This document shows, piece by piece, positions 17,064 through 25,870 of a DNA stretch of 44,670 nt. Position 1 is the first letter of the stretch. Every line of letters starts with the position of its first letter. This stretch comes from Paenimyroides viscosum (lineage in GTDB: Bacteria; Bacteroidota; Bacteroidia; Flavobacteriales; Flavobacteriaceae). The notes beneath the pieces are model-generated. The model did no database searches. It was not told the origin of the DNA and saw only the letters and a program-made list of their open reading frames with translations. The position numbers and the translations under genes were made by a program. Location of the stretch: assembly GCF_003858535.1 (NCBI RefSeq), contig NZ_RQTJ01000020.1, positions 1 to 44,670 of the forward strand. The letters are read 5' to 3'.

Positions 17064-18362
17064 ATGATTTCAGATTCTCCAAATACTATATTAGAAACTC
17101 TTGAATGTTCCTTTTTAAAATGGCGCGATTTTTCGTTGAATGACCGTATTTTAGTGTTAAAAGACATTAGAGAAAAGTTGCTTAAAAACAAACACGATTA
17201 CGCACATGCCATCACAACCGATATGAACAAGCCTATAAAACTAGCGCTTGCCGAGGTGGAGAAATGTGCTTATTTGTGCGATTATTACATAGAAAATGCA
17301 GCAAAGTTTCTGGAAAACCAAGAAATAAAAACCGGTTTTAGTAAAAGCTATATTACGTTTCGTCCGTTGGGAGTTTTATTGGGTGTTATGCCTTGGAATT
17401 TTCCGTTTTGGCAGGTGTTTAGGTTTGTTGTTCCTAGTTTACTTACCGGAAACGTATTTGTGGTGAAACATGCAAGCAATGTGCCGTTAAGTGCCAAAGC
17501 ATTAGAAAATGTTTTTAATGTAGATACCATTAATTTCCCGATTTATAAAGATCTTTTTATAAAAAGCAGTGAAGTTGCTAACGTCATTTCCAATCCAATT
17601 ATTAAAGCCGTTTCACTAACAGGTAGCGAACATGCAGGAAAATCGGTTGCAGAAACGGCGGGGAAACACCTTAAAAAGTGTGTGTTGGAATTAGGCGGAA
17701 GCAATGCTTTTATTGTTTTAAACGATGCCGATTTAAACTATGCTGCCGAAAAAGCTGTTAGCGCACGCATGCAAAATGCCGGACAAAGTTGTATTGCCTC
17801 TAAACGATTTTTAATTCACGAAGATGTTTACAGTCAGTTTGTTGATTTGTTCAAACAGAAATTAAGCAGTTTGATTTTTGGCGATAAATACGATGAAACG
17901 GTAACTTTTGGAGCAATGGCTCGAGAAGATTTAGCGATTGAATTAGAAAATCAATTGGAAAGAAGTGTAGCAAAAGGCGCAACAATAATTGCAGGAGGTA
18001 AACGTAACGGAGCTTTTTTTGAACCAACAATCGTTACAAATGTTTCTGTTGATATGCCTGTTTTTGCCGAAGAAACTTTTGGTCCGGTTGCAGCCATTAT
18101 GCCTTTTAAAACCATTGACGAAGCTATTGAATTAAGCAACAAATCGAACTATGGATTGGGTGCAAGTATTTTTACTGATAACCCACAGCAGTTAGATAAT
18201 TACCTGCATTTGTTTGATGAAGGCGCTTTATTCATTAACGAAATGGTAGTGTCAGATCCGCATTTACCGTTTGGAGGTATTAAAAATTCCGGCTACGGGC
18301 GCGAATTATCACACTTTGCTTTGTACGAATTTGCGAACATTCAAACGGTTGTTGTGAAGTAA
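17064..18362 (+). CDS. NAD(P)-dependent aldehyde dehydrogenase, succinate-semialdehyde type
   Basis: 432 aa. The aldehyde dehydrogenase catalytic residues are present: Glu209 in LELGGSN and the nucleophile Cys243 in GQSCIASKR. The cofactor-binding region MPWNFPFWQ and the ending LPFGGIKNSGYGRE are typical of the succinate-semialdehyde dehydrogenase (GabD/Sad) branch. It is about 20 residues shorter than most relatives, mainly around residues 150-170 (NVDTINFPIYKDL), where the normal segment is shortened. Activity is still likely. It is convergent with recO, 6 bp away. A near-consensus -7 box TAACTTTA lies at 17038-17045. Confidence 0.88.
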   Translation: MISDSPNTILETLECSFLKWRDFSLNDRILVLKDIREKLLKNKHDYAHAITTDMNKPIKLALAEVEKCAYLCDYYIENAAKFLENQEIKTGFSKSYITFRPLGVLLGVMPWNFPFWQVFRFVVPSLLTGNVFVVKHASNVPLSAKALENVFNVDTINFPIYKDLFIKSSEVANVISNPIIKAVSLTGSEHAGKSVAETAGKHLKKCVLELGGSNAFIVLNDADLNYAAEKAVSARMQNAGQSCIASKRFLIHEDVYSQFVDLFKQKLSSLIFGDKYDETVTFGAMAREDLAIELENQLERSVAKGATIIAGGKRNGAFFEPTIVTNVSVDMPVFAEETFGPVAAIMPFKTIDEAIELSNKSNYGLGASIFTDNPQQLDNYLHLFDEGALFINEMVVSDPHLPFGGIKNSGYGRELSHFALYEFANIQTVVVK

Positions 18363-18368
18363 AATTTA

Positions 18369-19079
18369 TTAAAAAAGTTCCGATAAAATCTCTATTGATT
18401 TGACTTGTTTAAATCCTACAATATGGGTTTGATAATAAAGTATCAATAATTTTAAAAGCGATCTGCGTTGCGTGTTTGTCAGTACCACTTTTTTATCGTT
18501 TACAGAAAGATCGAACAATTTACGGAATAAAGCCGTTTCGTCTTCATTAAAACAATTGGGTGTATAATGCATGGTAAAACTGCCATCGTTCGGATTGAAA
18601 TAAATTGAATCTTTATCGGAATCGTCAGGATAAAAACCTAAATATTTTGTAAGATTAATTAAAATCCACAAATGAAAATCGGGCGAAAAAGAATGCTCAT
18701 CAAACCAAACCAAAGCGGTTTTTAAAAATAGAAATAAGTCATTATTTGGCTGCTCTTCTTTTATGCTGTGACTTAAAACTTCGGCAATAAAAATGCTGAC
18801 ACTGTTTTTGTAAAATTCCAACGAAATGGTCTGATAAGGATATGCCAGCTTCAATTCAGAAATATACTCTAAAGCGCCTTTGTTTTTGTGAACAGCATCA
18901 ATATACAACTGATTCAACGGTTGAAAATATGCACTGTTTAATCCTTTATTTTTTGCCGAAAACGCATTGCGTACAAAATAGGTTTTTAAGCCAAAATGTT
19001 GGGTAAAACATTTCACAATCAGACTTTTTTCCTGATAACGCAAGGCACTTAAAACAATGGCTTCGGTTTTAATATGCAT
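18369..19079 (-). CDS. recO: DNA repair protein RecO
   Basis: 236 aa, normal RecO length. The N-terminal OB-fold opening is typical (TEAIVLSALRYQEKSLIVKC), with the conserved GLKTYFVRNA segment, and a helical C-terminal domain follows. RecO works with RecF and RecR to load RecA onto single-stranded DNA coated with SSB. I do not see a zinc-binding Cys cluster, as in many flavobacterial RecO proteins. Its ATG overlaps the porZ stop by one base (TAATG), so translation is coupled to porZ. Confidence 0.9.
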   Translation of the reverse strand: MHIKTEAIVLSALRYQEKSLIVKCFTQHFGLKTYFVRNAFSAKNKGLNSAYFQPLNQLYIDAVHKNKGALEYISELKLAYPYQTISLEFYKNSVSIFIAEVLSHSIKEEQPNNDLFLFLKTALVWFDEHSFSPDFHLWILINLTKYLGFYPDDSDKDSIYFNPNDGSFTMHYTPNCFNEDETALFRKLFDLSVNDKKVVLTNTQRRSLLKLLILYYQTHIVGFKQVKSIEILSELF

Positions 19080-21367
19080 TACCGAATAATCATCACTTTT
19101 TTAACTGCGTCTAATTCGCCATCTTGCGAAGTAATAAAAATCATGTACACGCCAGAAGGCACTTTAGATCCTGAAAAAGAAAGCGTGTTCCAAGTTACGG
19201 TTCCGCCTAATGATTTTGTTTCGTGTACTAAATTTCCGGCAATATCGGTAATTTTCACAGTAGCATCGCTTACCAATCCACTTATTTTAACATCGCCCGA
19301 AAAACCAGGTTTCACTGGGTTTGGATACACTTTAATATTGTCTAAATCTGTCAATGGAGTAGTTGCAAAGTTTTTAAAAGATACCATACCTTGGCGTGTT
19401 ACAAAATATACTTCGCCAGTAGAACCGTTTATAGTAACCGCCGTAACATCGTTACTAGGTAATGGCGAGTTGGCTGTGGTAAAATTGTAAAGCGTTTCGT
19501 ATTTATCTGAAATTAAGAAAACACCCGATTCTGCAACCGATACCCATTTATTGTTAGATCCATCAACAGTTATATTTAAAATATCTTGTTCAAAAAATAG
19601 TTCTTGTGCTTTACCTTCTTCTTCAATAATAATATTTGTTGTTGTTAATTGAGGTGTAGTTAAAAACTGATCAATGTTTCTTACCACTCTTAACCCCCTT
19701 GCTGTACCAATCCATAATTCGTTTTTATAGTCTAAAGCAATAGATCGAACCGAAATATTTGGCAATGCGCCGGTACCAGCTCCGGTATCAATCTTCATTG
19801 CTTTATTACTTTTTGTTTCGTTAAAAGCATATAAACCACTTAAGCGGCTAGCAAACCATTTTGTGTTGTTTTTATCTATTATTGGACTAAAATACGCATC
19901 ACTTCCTGGGTTGTTGCTCACAAAAATATCTGATGTATATTTATTAAATTGATTGTTTTTATCAATAGTAATCAAAGTAGGATTCATTCCTGCCGTGTTG
20001 GTCATCCAACCTGTTCCGTTTCTATCAAAAGTTACACCGTAAATACGTAAATCGGTTGGGATAATAGGTATAAAAACATCGGTATTTGTATCGTCATAAA
20101 CCGTTATTTGCTTTTCGTTTATATTAAAAACCCCTAACCCATCGTTAAAAGTACTTAGGTATGCAAAATTTGGTTTTTGTGGGTTAAAACTGATATTGAC
20201 TGTTGATTGCAAGCCGTTTAATTGTTCGTTAGAAATATGTTCCCACGACAGCATGTTTTTGTAAGTGCTGATGCCGTATTTGGTTAAACCGTTAGGTTCG
20301 TATGGGTTCATATCAATACCGTAACCCCCAAAAGTTAACCAAAGATCTTTATTATTAACTACAGCAGAAGAAATATTGTTGCTTAACGGACCACTTGGTG
20401 AAACAACTTCGATATTTTCTTTATTTTCTAACGGTACTTTTAGTCCACCGTTTTTATTAGCTGCTAGATAATAATTTCCGTTTGAAAAAGTAGCATCACT
20501 TATTCCTCCTTTTTCATCAAATGAATATATAAATTCGTTGTAAACAGATAAATCTGTAGAACGTAAACGAGCTGCTTCTTTTGTAATTTCAATTAAAATA
20601 TCGCCAGAAACACTAAACTTTAAAAATCCGCCCCAAACATCACCTACTTCGTCAATTTGGTTTGAAGCAGAAATAGTGTTTAAGAACAAATCATCTTTAA
20701 CTCCGATTAATTTATTTGAAAAGGTTGTCAATTCTATCCAATTATCAAAATCAATTACCTGCCAATTGTTATAATCTATTAAATTGGTGTTCATTGATGC
20801 TTTTTTAAGACCTTCATTTTCTACCGCTGCATAAATATGATTATTAAAAACCGCGATACTTTTTACATTGATCATTTCTCCGCCAACAGCAACATAATAG
20901 GTATCACCAAAATGATTGTCGTTCAACCGAACCGCCGTTATACCATAGCCTGTAGCCAAATAAGCATAACCAGCATGTATAATGATTTTATTTATTTTCT
21001 TTTGATTATCTGGAATGTTGGTTTTTAAAAAAATGTCGTTTAAATGATAAATCTTATCTGCAGCCAAATCAATAATGGCTATTTTTCCGTTGGCACTTCC
21101 TACAACCAGTTTTTTATAATCTTTGGCATAAGCCAATGTGCTAATTTCATTAATTTTTAAGCCGCTTACGGTATTAAAAATCTCGGTTTCTTTACTATAC
21201 TCGTTATAAGCAAAAACACTGTTATCTGTTGCAACGTATATGTTTTGATCGTCTTTTTCAATAGCTTTAGTTTCTTGGTAAGAATAATAACCTTTCCACA
21301 ATTGATTTGTTTGTGCTACCGATACAAACGATACTAAAAAGAAAAATATTTGATAATAAAATTTCAT
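19079..21367 (-). CDS. porZ: PorZ, beta-propeller component of type IX secretion
   Basis: 762 aa. Signal peptide 1-19 (ending SVAQ), then repeated beta-propeller blades of the two-component-regulator type (for example FMTNTAGMNP, LWIGTARGLRVVRN, GEVYFVTRQGM), then a C-terminal sorting-type domain (KVYPNPVKPGFSGDVKISGL to VYMIFITSQDG). This layout and the place in front of recO match PorZ, a surface protein of the T9SS attachment complex that supplies anionic lipopolysaccharide to the sortase PorU in Porphyromonas. Loss of PorZ blocks secretion in that species. Its stop codon overlaps the recO start. Confidence 0.85.
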   Translation of the reverse strand: MKFYYQIFFFLVSFVSVAQTNQLWKGYYSYQETKAIEKDDQNIYVATDNSVFAYNEYSKETEIFNTVSGLKINEISTLAYAKDYKKLVVGSANGKIAIIDLAADKIYHLNDIFLKTNIPDNQKKINKIIIHAGYAYLATGYGITAVRLNDNHFGDTYYVAVGGEMINVKSIAVFNNHIYAAVENEGLKKASMNTNLIDYNNWQVIDFDNWIELTTFSNKLIGVKDDLFLNTISASNQIDEVGDVWGGFLKFSVSGDILIEITKEAARLRSTDLSVYNEFIYSFDEKGGISDATFSNGNYYLAANKNGGLKVPLENKENIEVVSPSGPLSNNISSAVVNNKDLWLTFGGYGIDMNPYEPNGLTKYGISTYKNMLSWEHISNEQLNGLQSTVNISFNPQKPNFAYLSTFNDGLGVFNINEKQITVYDDTNTDVFIPIIPTDLRIYGVTFDRNGTGWMTNTAGMNPTLITIDKNNQFNKYTSDIFVSNNPGSDAYFSPIIDKNNTKWFASRLSGLYAFNETKSNKAMKIDTGAGTGALPNISVRSIALDYKNELWIGTARGLRVVRNIDQFLTTPQLTTTNIIIEEEGKAQELFFEQDILNITVDGSNNKWVSVAESGVFLISDKYETLYNFTTANSPLPSNDVTAVTINGSTGEVYFVTRQGMVSFKNFATTPLTDLDNIKVYPNPVKPGFSGDVKISGLVSDATVKITDIAGNLVHETKSLGGTVTWNTLSFSGSKVPSGVYMIFITSQDGELDAVKKVMIIR

Positions 21368-21591
21368 ACAGACTTGATTTCAAAGATTGAAACGTTTTTT
21401 TTATAAAAATAGTATAAATTGGGATATGTAATGCTTCTTATTCCTTAAAATTTGATAAGCATTATGTGGATTTATATTTGAATATAAAACAATGTAACTA
21501 TAAGAGAAGCTATCTTTATTTGAATTTAAACGAGGTTTTAATGACTAAAATCTCTATTTTAGATTACAAATCTTTTATTTTTAATCTTGTA

Positions 21592-21855
21592 CTCCTTACG
21601 GTTGATTTTGTGTTCCTCAGACTTAATCTTGTATTCCTCGGACTTCATCTTCTATTTCTCGGACTTGATCTTGCATTCCTCAGACTTGATCTTCCATTCC
21701 TCAGACTTGATCTTGCATTCCTCAGACTTGATCTTGCATTCCTCAGACTTAATCTTCTATTCCTCAGACTTGATCTTGCATTCCTCGGGCTTGATCTTGC
21801 ATTCCTCGGGCTTGATCTTCTATTGCTCAGGCTTTATCTTGTATTCCTCTCGTTT
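21592..21855. repeat. 21-bp minisatellite, about 12 units
   Basis: Eleven clear tandem units of 21 bp run from 21613 to 21843, sharing a core CCTCAGACTTGATCTTGC. A degenerate unit precedes them (21592-21612) and a partial one follows. Units differ mainly at two positions (TTGCA, TTCCA, TTGTA, TTCTA) and at AGA/GGA/GGG. Both plus frames happen to be open and read as Leu-rich or Ser/Asp/Leu heptads; on the minus strand the KIKSEE-like frame has TAG in three units. A coding role is therefore doubtful, and I treat it as non-coding repeat DNA. Confidence 0.85.
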
Positions 21856-22055
21856 AGCATTGTTGTGCTACCCAGTGGTTTTCAAATTCTTTGAACTAGT
21901 AAGATGCATGCGTTAGCGTGAGAAATATGAAATCGAAATAACTGAAATGAAAAAGAATATGATAAATTGAATTTTCATTTTCTTGCAATATACCAAAAAA
22001 ATTGTTCAAAATATTTTCGACAAAACTCAGTGACCGTGGAACGGTTTTCTATTTT

Positions 22056-22151
22056 GTCAAGCTAAACTTGTTTTACTTCGTACTATTCGCAGACTCGGGT
22101 CAGTTTCGCATAGCATAGATTTTGAGATCCTGAAACAAGTTCAGGATGAAC
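22056..22151. repeat. REP-like paired hairpin element, diverged copy
   Basis: The left arm begins GTCAAGCTAAACTTG (22056-) and the right arm is GATCCTGAAACAAGTTCAGG (within 22124-22151). The arms are inverted relative to each other, and the right arm folds on itself (CCTGAA / TTCAGG around ACAAG). It matches the better-preserved copy at 25740-25813. Confidence 0.6.
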
Positions 22152-22162
22152 TGTGTTAATTT

Positions 22163-22181
22163 ATATCTGTGAATCTGTGGG
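22163..22181. repeat. ATCTGTG dispersed repeat
   Basis: ATATCTGTGAATCTGTGGG. Related copies occur at 23828-23847 (opposite strand), 44015-44033 and 44106-44132. Confidence 0.5.
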
Positions 22182-22185
22182 AAAT

Positions 22186-22240
22186 AAAAAAACCGTTCCT
22201 ATCACTTCGACAAGCTCAGTGAACGATGAACGGTTTTCTA
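22186..22240 (-). terminator. Terminator of the carboxyltransferase gene with a repeat in its loop
   Basis: Outer stem AAAACCGTTC (22189-22198) / GAACGGTTTT (22228-22237). On the minus strand it is followed by a run of T. The interior (TCACTTCGACAAGCTCAGTG) is a separate dispersed element with its own short stem. A diverged copy of the whole unit lies at about 21996-22050. Confidence 0.65.
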
Positions 22241-22267
22241 ATATCTAATATCTCACATCTAAAAAGA

Positions 22268-23809
22268 CTACAACGGAATGTTTCCGTGTTTACGGTTAGG
22301 TGTAGCTACTTCTTTATTTTCTAACATTTTGAATGCTTTGATTAATTTGCGGCGGGTATCTTGTGGGAAAATTACCTCGTCAATAAATCCACGTTGAGCT
22401 GCACGATATGGATTGGCAAATTTTTCGGCATATTCTGCTTCTTTTTCTGCTAATTTAGCGGCTGGATCAGCTGCTTCGGCAATCTCGCGTTTAAAGATAA
22501 TTTCTGACGCTCCTTTAGCTCCCATAACTGCAATTTCTGCACCTGGCCAAGCAAAGTTCATATCGGCACCAAGGTGTTTTGAGTTCATTACATCGTAAGC
22601 ACCACCGTACGCTTTACGTGTAATAACCGTTACTTTTGGCACAGTAGCTTCCGATAAAGCATATAATAATTTCGCTCCGTGTACAATAATTCCGTTCCAC
22701 TCTTGGTCTGTTCCTGGTAAGAAACCTGGTACATCTACCAATACTAACAATGGAACGTTGAACGCATCACAGAAACGTACAAAACGAGCCGATTTAATTG
22801 ATGAATTTACATCTAAACATCCTGCCAAGAACATTGGGTTGTTTGCAACAATACCTACTGATTTTCCAGCGATACGAGCAAAACCAACGATGATGTTTTC
22901 TGCGTAGTTTTTGTGAATTTCATAGAAAGAATCCTCATCGATCACGTTGTTGATTACGTCGTGCATATCGTAAGGTTTGTTCGCGTTATCAGGAACAATC
23001 GTATTTAATTGCTCACGTAACTCGTCACCTAATTGGTATGGCAAATCTTCAACAACTTCTTGGTTATTTTGAGGAATATAGCTTAATAAACGTTTCACAT
23101 CTTCTAAACATTCTACGTCGTTCGCAGAAGTGGTATGAGCCACTCCGGATTTAGTTGAATGCGTTGATGCTCCACCTAATTCTTCAGCAGAAACGGTTTC
23201 GTTAGTAACGGTTTTAACCACATTTGGACCTGTTACAAACATATAAGAAGATCCTTCAACCATCATCGTAAAATCGGTCATAGCAGGCGAGTAAACCGCA
23301 CCACCAGCACAAGGTCCCATAATAGCAGAAATTTGTGGAATAACTCCCGATGCCTGTACGTTGCGGAAGAAGATATCTGCATATCCACCTAACGAACGAA
23401 CGCCTTCTTGAATACGAGCTCCACCAGAATCGTTTAATCCGATCATTGGCGCACCCACTTTCAATGCCATATCCATTACTTTACAGATTTTCTCTGCATG
23501 TGTTTCAGATAAAGCTCCACCGAAAACCGTAAAATCTTGAGCGAAAGCGTACACTAAACGTCCGTTTACTGTTCCGTAACCTGTAATTACACCATCACCT
23601 AAATAATGTTCTTTATCTAAACCAAAATCTTTGGTACGGTGGGTTACAAAAGCTCCGATTTCTTCGAAAGAACCTTCGTCAAAGAAGTATTCAATACGCT
23701 CACGAGCCGTTAATTTCTTTTTACCGTGTTGCGCTGCAATACGTTTTTCACCTCCACCTAATTTGGCTTCAGCTAATTTTTTATTTAAAATATCGAATTT
23801 TGTATTCAT
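22268..23809 (-). CDS. Acyl-CoA carboxylase carboxyltransferase (beta) subunit
   Basis: 513 aa from ATG at 23809 ([12 protein letters not shown]); a longer frame to 23839 starts with unlike residues and is rejected. It carries the two crotonase-like halves of the propionyl/methylmalonyl-CoA carboxyltransferase family, with the acyl-CoA-binding segments [20 protein letters not shown] and [12 protein letters not shown] in the first half and [19 protein letters not shown] in the second, ending in the family-typical HGNIPL. It transfers CO2 from carboxybiotin to propionyl-CoA (or acetyl-CoA). The biotin carboxylase and carrier genes lie upstream on the same strand. The substrate is inferred from the family; a methylmalonyl-CoA decarboxylase role is less likely without membrane subunits. 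Confidence 0.92.
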   Translation of the reverse strand: MNTKFDILNKKLAEAKLGGGEKRIAAQHGKKKLTARERIEYFFDEGSFEEIGAFVTHRTKDFGLDKEHYLGDGVITGYGTVNGRLVYAFAQDFTVFGGALSETHAEKICKVMDMALKVGAPMIGLNDSGGARIQEGVRSLGGYADIFFRNVQASGVIPQISAIMGPCAGGAVYSPAMTDFTMMVEGSSYMFVTGPNVVKTVTNETVSAEELGGASTHSTKSGVAHTTSANDVECLEDVKRLLSYIPQNNQEVVEDLPYQLGDELREQLNTIVPDNANKPYDMHDVINNVIDEDSFYEIHKNYAENIIVGFARIAGKSVGIVANNPMFLAGCLDVNSSIKSARFVRFCDAFNVPLLVLVDVPGFLPGTDQEWNGIIVHGAKLLYALSEATVPKVTVITRKAYGGAYDVMNSKHLGADMNFAWPGAEIAVMGAKGASEIIFKREIAEAADPAAKLAEKEAEYAEKFANPYRAAQRGFIDEVIFPQDTRRKLIKAFKMLENKEVATPNRKHGNIPL

Positions 23810-23827
23810 AGTTTTTATTCTTTTTTT

Positions 23828-23847
23828 CCACAGATGCACAGATGATT
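23828..23847. repeat. ATCTGTG dispersed repeat, minus orientation
   Basis: CCACAGATGCACAGATGATT; its complement reads AATCATCTGTGCATCTGTGG. It sits in the 36-bp gap between the small lipoprotein gene and the carboxyltransferase gene and reaches the lipoprotein stop codon. Confidence 0.5.
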
Positions 23848-24193
23848 ATTTCTTACCCGAATGCCCAACTAAATCAAAACCTACATCAAAAACAATAACA
23901 GTATTAATATTTTGATTATATTCTCTAATCTCTTTAAGCATTCCTTCACTTAATTTTTGTCCTTCAACCTTTGAAATATTAGCTCTAATTGTTAATTTAT
24001 CATCTAAAATATCAGCGTCGATAACACCATCCATATTCTTACAAATTTCAATTAACTTTCTGTTAATTTCAGAATCTGTATTTTCCTTACTTATTTCCGT
24101 GACAACAGAATTATCAGTTTTTTCTACTTCAGAATTGTTTTTACAACTGAAAAGAACAAAACTAATTAATATGAATGTGATTTTGTTTGACAT
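23846..24193 (-). CDS. Small lipoprotein of unknown function inside the carboxylase cluster
   Basis: 115 aa. A lipobox (LFSC, Cys17) follows a hydrophobic start, so this should be an envelope lipoprotein. After a Ser/Glu/Asn-rich linker (~20-45), residues ~47-105 form a compact alpha/beta segment (ICKNMDGVIDADILDDKLTI, then GMLKEIREYNQNINTVIVFD) that might be a small ferredoxin-like or secretin-like fold; I do not recognise a family. It stands between the biotin carboxylase and carboxyltransferase genes on the same strand, an unusual place for an envelope protein. Confidence 0.7.
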   Translation of the reverse strand: MSNKITFILISFVLFSCKNNSEVEKTDNSVVTEISKENTDSEINRKLIEICKNMDGVIDADILDDKLTIRANISKVEGQKLSEGMLKEIREYNQNINTVIVFDVGFDLVGHSGKK

Positions 24194-24230
24194 AATACTT
24201 AATTGATTTTATTAAATCTGTGGTATATAA

Positions 24231-25676
24231 TTATAACTTCGTTGGTACGCGTAAAACTTTTTGATCTGCAAAATATTGTTTCAAAGCTACTAAAGCAGCT
24301 ACTTCTGCTTCTTTTGCTTGGTTTTCTTTAATGATATCTGCGCTATAAAATTTCTTAACGAAATTGGTATCAAAGTTTCCTGAAACAAATGCATCATGTT
24401 CAAAAACAAACGTTCCGAATGGCAACGTAGTGCTTACACCTTTTACTTTGTATTCTTGAATGGCTTTCAACATTAATTGAATCGCCTCGTTACGATCTTT
24501 ACCATACGTAATCAATTTTGATAACATGGGATCGTAATAAATAGGCACATCCATACCTTGTTCAAAACCATTGTCTACACGAACACCTTCACCTGTTGGT
24601 AAAATGTACGTTTCTAAATTTCCAACTGATGGTAAGAAATCGTTTAATGGATCTTCGGCATAGACACGTAATTCTAATGCGTGCCCTTTAATTTGTAAAT
24701 CGTCTTGAGTGATTGGTAACACTTCGCCACGAGCTACACGAATTTGCATTTCAACCAAGTCGATTCCTGTAATTAATTCTGTAACAGGGTGCTCTACTTG
24801 TAAACGTGTATTCATTTCTAAGAAATAGAAATTTTTGTTTTCGTCTAATAAGAATTCAACCGTACCCGCACCCACGTAATCACAAGATTTAGCCACTTTT
24901 ACAGCAGCTTCACCCATGGCTTTACGAATTTCGGGAGTTAAAACAGCCGAAGGAGCTTCTTCAACCACTTTTTGGTGACGACGTTGAACCGAACATTCAC
25001 GTTCGAATAAATACACTACGTTTCCGTGTGTATCAGCCATAACCTGAATTTCGATGTGACGTGGAGATGCTACGAATTTTTCAATAAAAACCGATCCGTC
25101 TCCGAAAGCTGAAGTTGCTTCAGAAATGGCACGTTGCATTTGAGATTCGAAATCTTCTTCTTTCTCAACCAAACGCATTCCTTTTCCACCACCACCAGCA
25201 GATGCTTTAATTAAAATTGGGAAACCAACTTCTTTCGCCACTTGTTTCGCTTCTTCGATATCTGTGATGGCGTGGTCTAAACCAGGAACCATAGGAATAT
25301 CGTACACTTTTACGGTATCTTTTGCAGCTAATTTATCTCCCATTACGCGCATAGCGTGCGATTTTGGTCCGATAAACGTAATATTGTTTTTCTCTGCTAA
25401 TTCTGCAAATGTTGAATTTTCTGATAAGAATCCGTATCCTGGGTGAATCCCATCAACACCTAATTCTTTACATACTTCAATAATTTTATCACCTAATAAA
25501 TACGATTGATTTGAAGGCGCCTCACCGATACAAACTGCTTCATCAGCAAATTTTACGTGAGGCGATTGACGGTCGGCAACCGAATAAACAGCAACGGTTT
25601 TAATTCCCATTTTCTTTGCTGTTTTCATTACGCGTAGTGCAATTTCACCACGGTTTGCAACTAATATTTTTTTCAT
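24231..25676 (-). CDS. accC: Biotin carboxylase subunit of acyl-CoA carboxylase
   Basis: 481 aa. It has the biotin carboxylase layout: N-terminal MKKILVANRGEIALRV, ATP-grasp glycine-rich loop ASAGGGGKGMR, the central ATP/Mg-binding segments FIEKFVASPRHIEIQV and FLEMNTRLQVEHPVTE, and the C-terminal domain ending in YKVKGVSTTLPFG. It carboxylates the biotin of the carrier protein, using ATP and bicarbonate. It is slightly longer than E. coli AccC, with a Lys/Ala-rich tail. The carrier gene lies 194 bp upstream and the carboxyltransferase 422 bp downstream, with a small lipoprotein between. Confidence 0.94.
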   Translation of the reverse strand: MKKILVANRGEIALRVMKTAKKMGIKTVAVYSVADRQSPHVKFADEAVCIGEAPSNQSYLLGDKIIEVCKELGVDGIHPGYGFLSENSTFAELAEKNNITFIGPKSHAMRVMGDKLAAKDTVKVYDIPMVPGLDHAITDIEEAKQVAKEVGFPILIKASAGGGGKGMRLVEKEEDFESQMQRAISEATSAFGDGSVFIEKFVASPRHIEIQVMADTHGNVVYLFERECSVQRRHQKVVEEAPSAVLTPEIRKAMGEAAVKVAKSCDYVGAGTVEFLLDENKNFYFLEMNTRLQVEHPVTELITGIDLVEMQIRVARGEVLPITQDDLQIKGHALELRVYAEDPLNDFLPSVGNLETYILPTGEGVRVDNGFEQGMDVPIYYDPMLSKLITYGKDRNEAIQLMLKAIQEYKVKGVSTTLPFGTFVFEHDAFVSGNFDTNFVKKFYSADIIKENQAKEAEVAALVALKQYFADQKVLRVPTKL

Positions 25677-25739
25677 TTTTTTATCAAGATAAAAGAGAAA
25701 AGAAATTTGTACTAAAACGAAAAATAAACTGCTTTTGTT

Positions 25740-25813
25740 GTCAAGCTGAACTTGATTCAGCTTCTCATTACGCTTATAAAATTTTTGAGATTCCGAAACA
25801 AGTTCGGAATGAC
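25740..25813. repeat. REP-like paired hairpin element, well-preserved copy
   Basis: Two 27-bp arms in inverted orientation (25740-25766 and 25787-25813) around a 20-bp AT-rich spacer. Read outward-in, both follow GTCA, two bases, then a C/T-rich GAACTTG core and TCTC. Each arm has its own 5-bp stem: CTGAA/TTCAG and CCGAA/TTCGG. It lies in the gap between the biotin carrier and biotin carboxylase genes. Confidence 0.75.
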
Positions 25814-25870
25814 AATATTATTTGATTAATTTTTCTGAAATAGTTTTAATTCCTTTTTTCTATGAAATTT

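Larger units (their letters stand above)
21368..22267. other. Gene-free stretch of about 900 bp with several repeat types
   Basis: Between the porZ start and the carboxyltransferase stop I see no credible gene. The stretch holds the 21-bp minisatellite (21592-21855), two terminator-like hairpins of shared sequence (about 21996-22050 and 22186-22240), one REP-like paired hairpin element (22056-22151) and one ATCTGTG repeat (22163-22181). Confidence 0.75.

Noticed and set aside
21592..21855. Possible CRISPR array
   Set aside because: Units of 21 bp follow each other directly with no unique spacers, and there are no cas genes.
21466..21894. Leu-rich open frame across the 21-bp repeats on the plus strand (142 aa), and a second overlapping plus frame
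   Set aside because: Openness follows from the repeat period being a multiple of three in T-rich DNA; the frames read as hydrophobic heptads with no signal or family, and unit differences do not look constrained for coding.
22268..23839. Carboxyltransferase start at 23839
   Set aside because: The first ten residues ([10 protein letters not shown]) come from the ATCTGTG-repeat region; the ATG at 23809 gives the family-like N-terminus.
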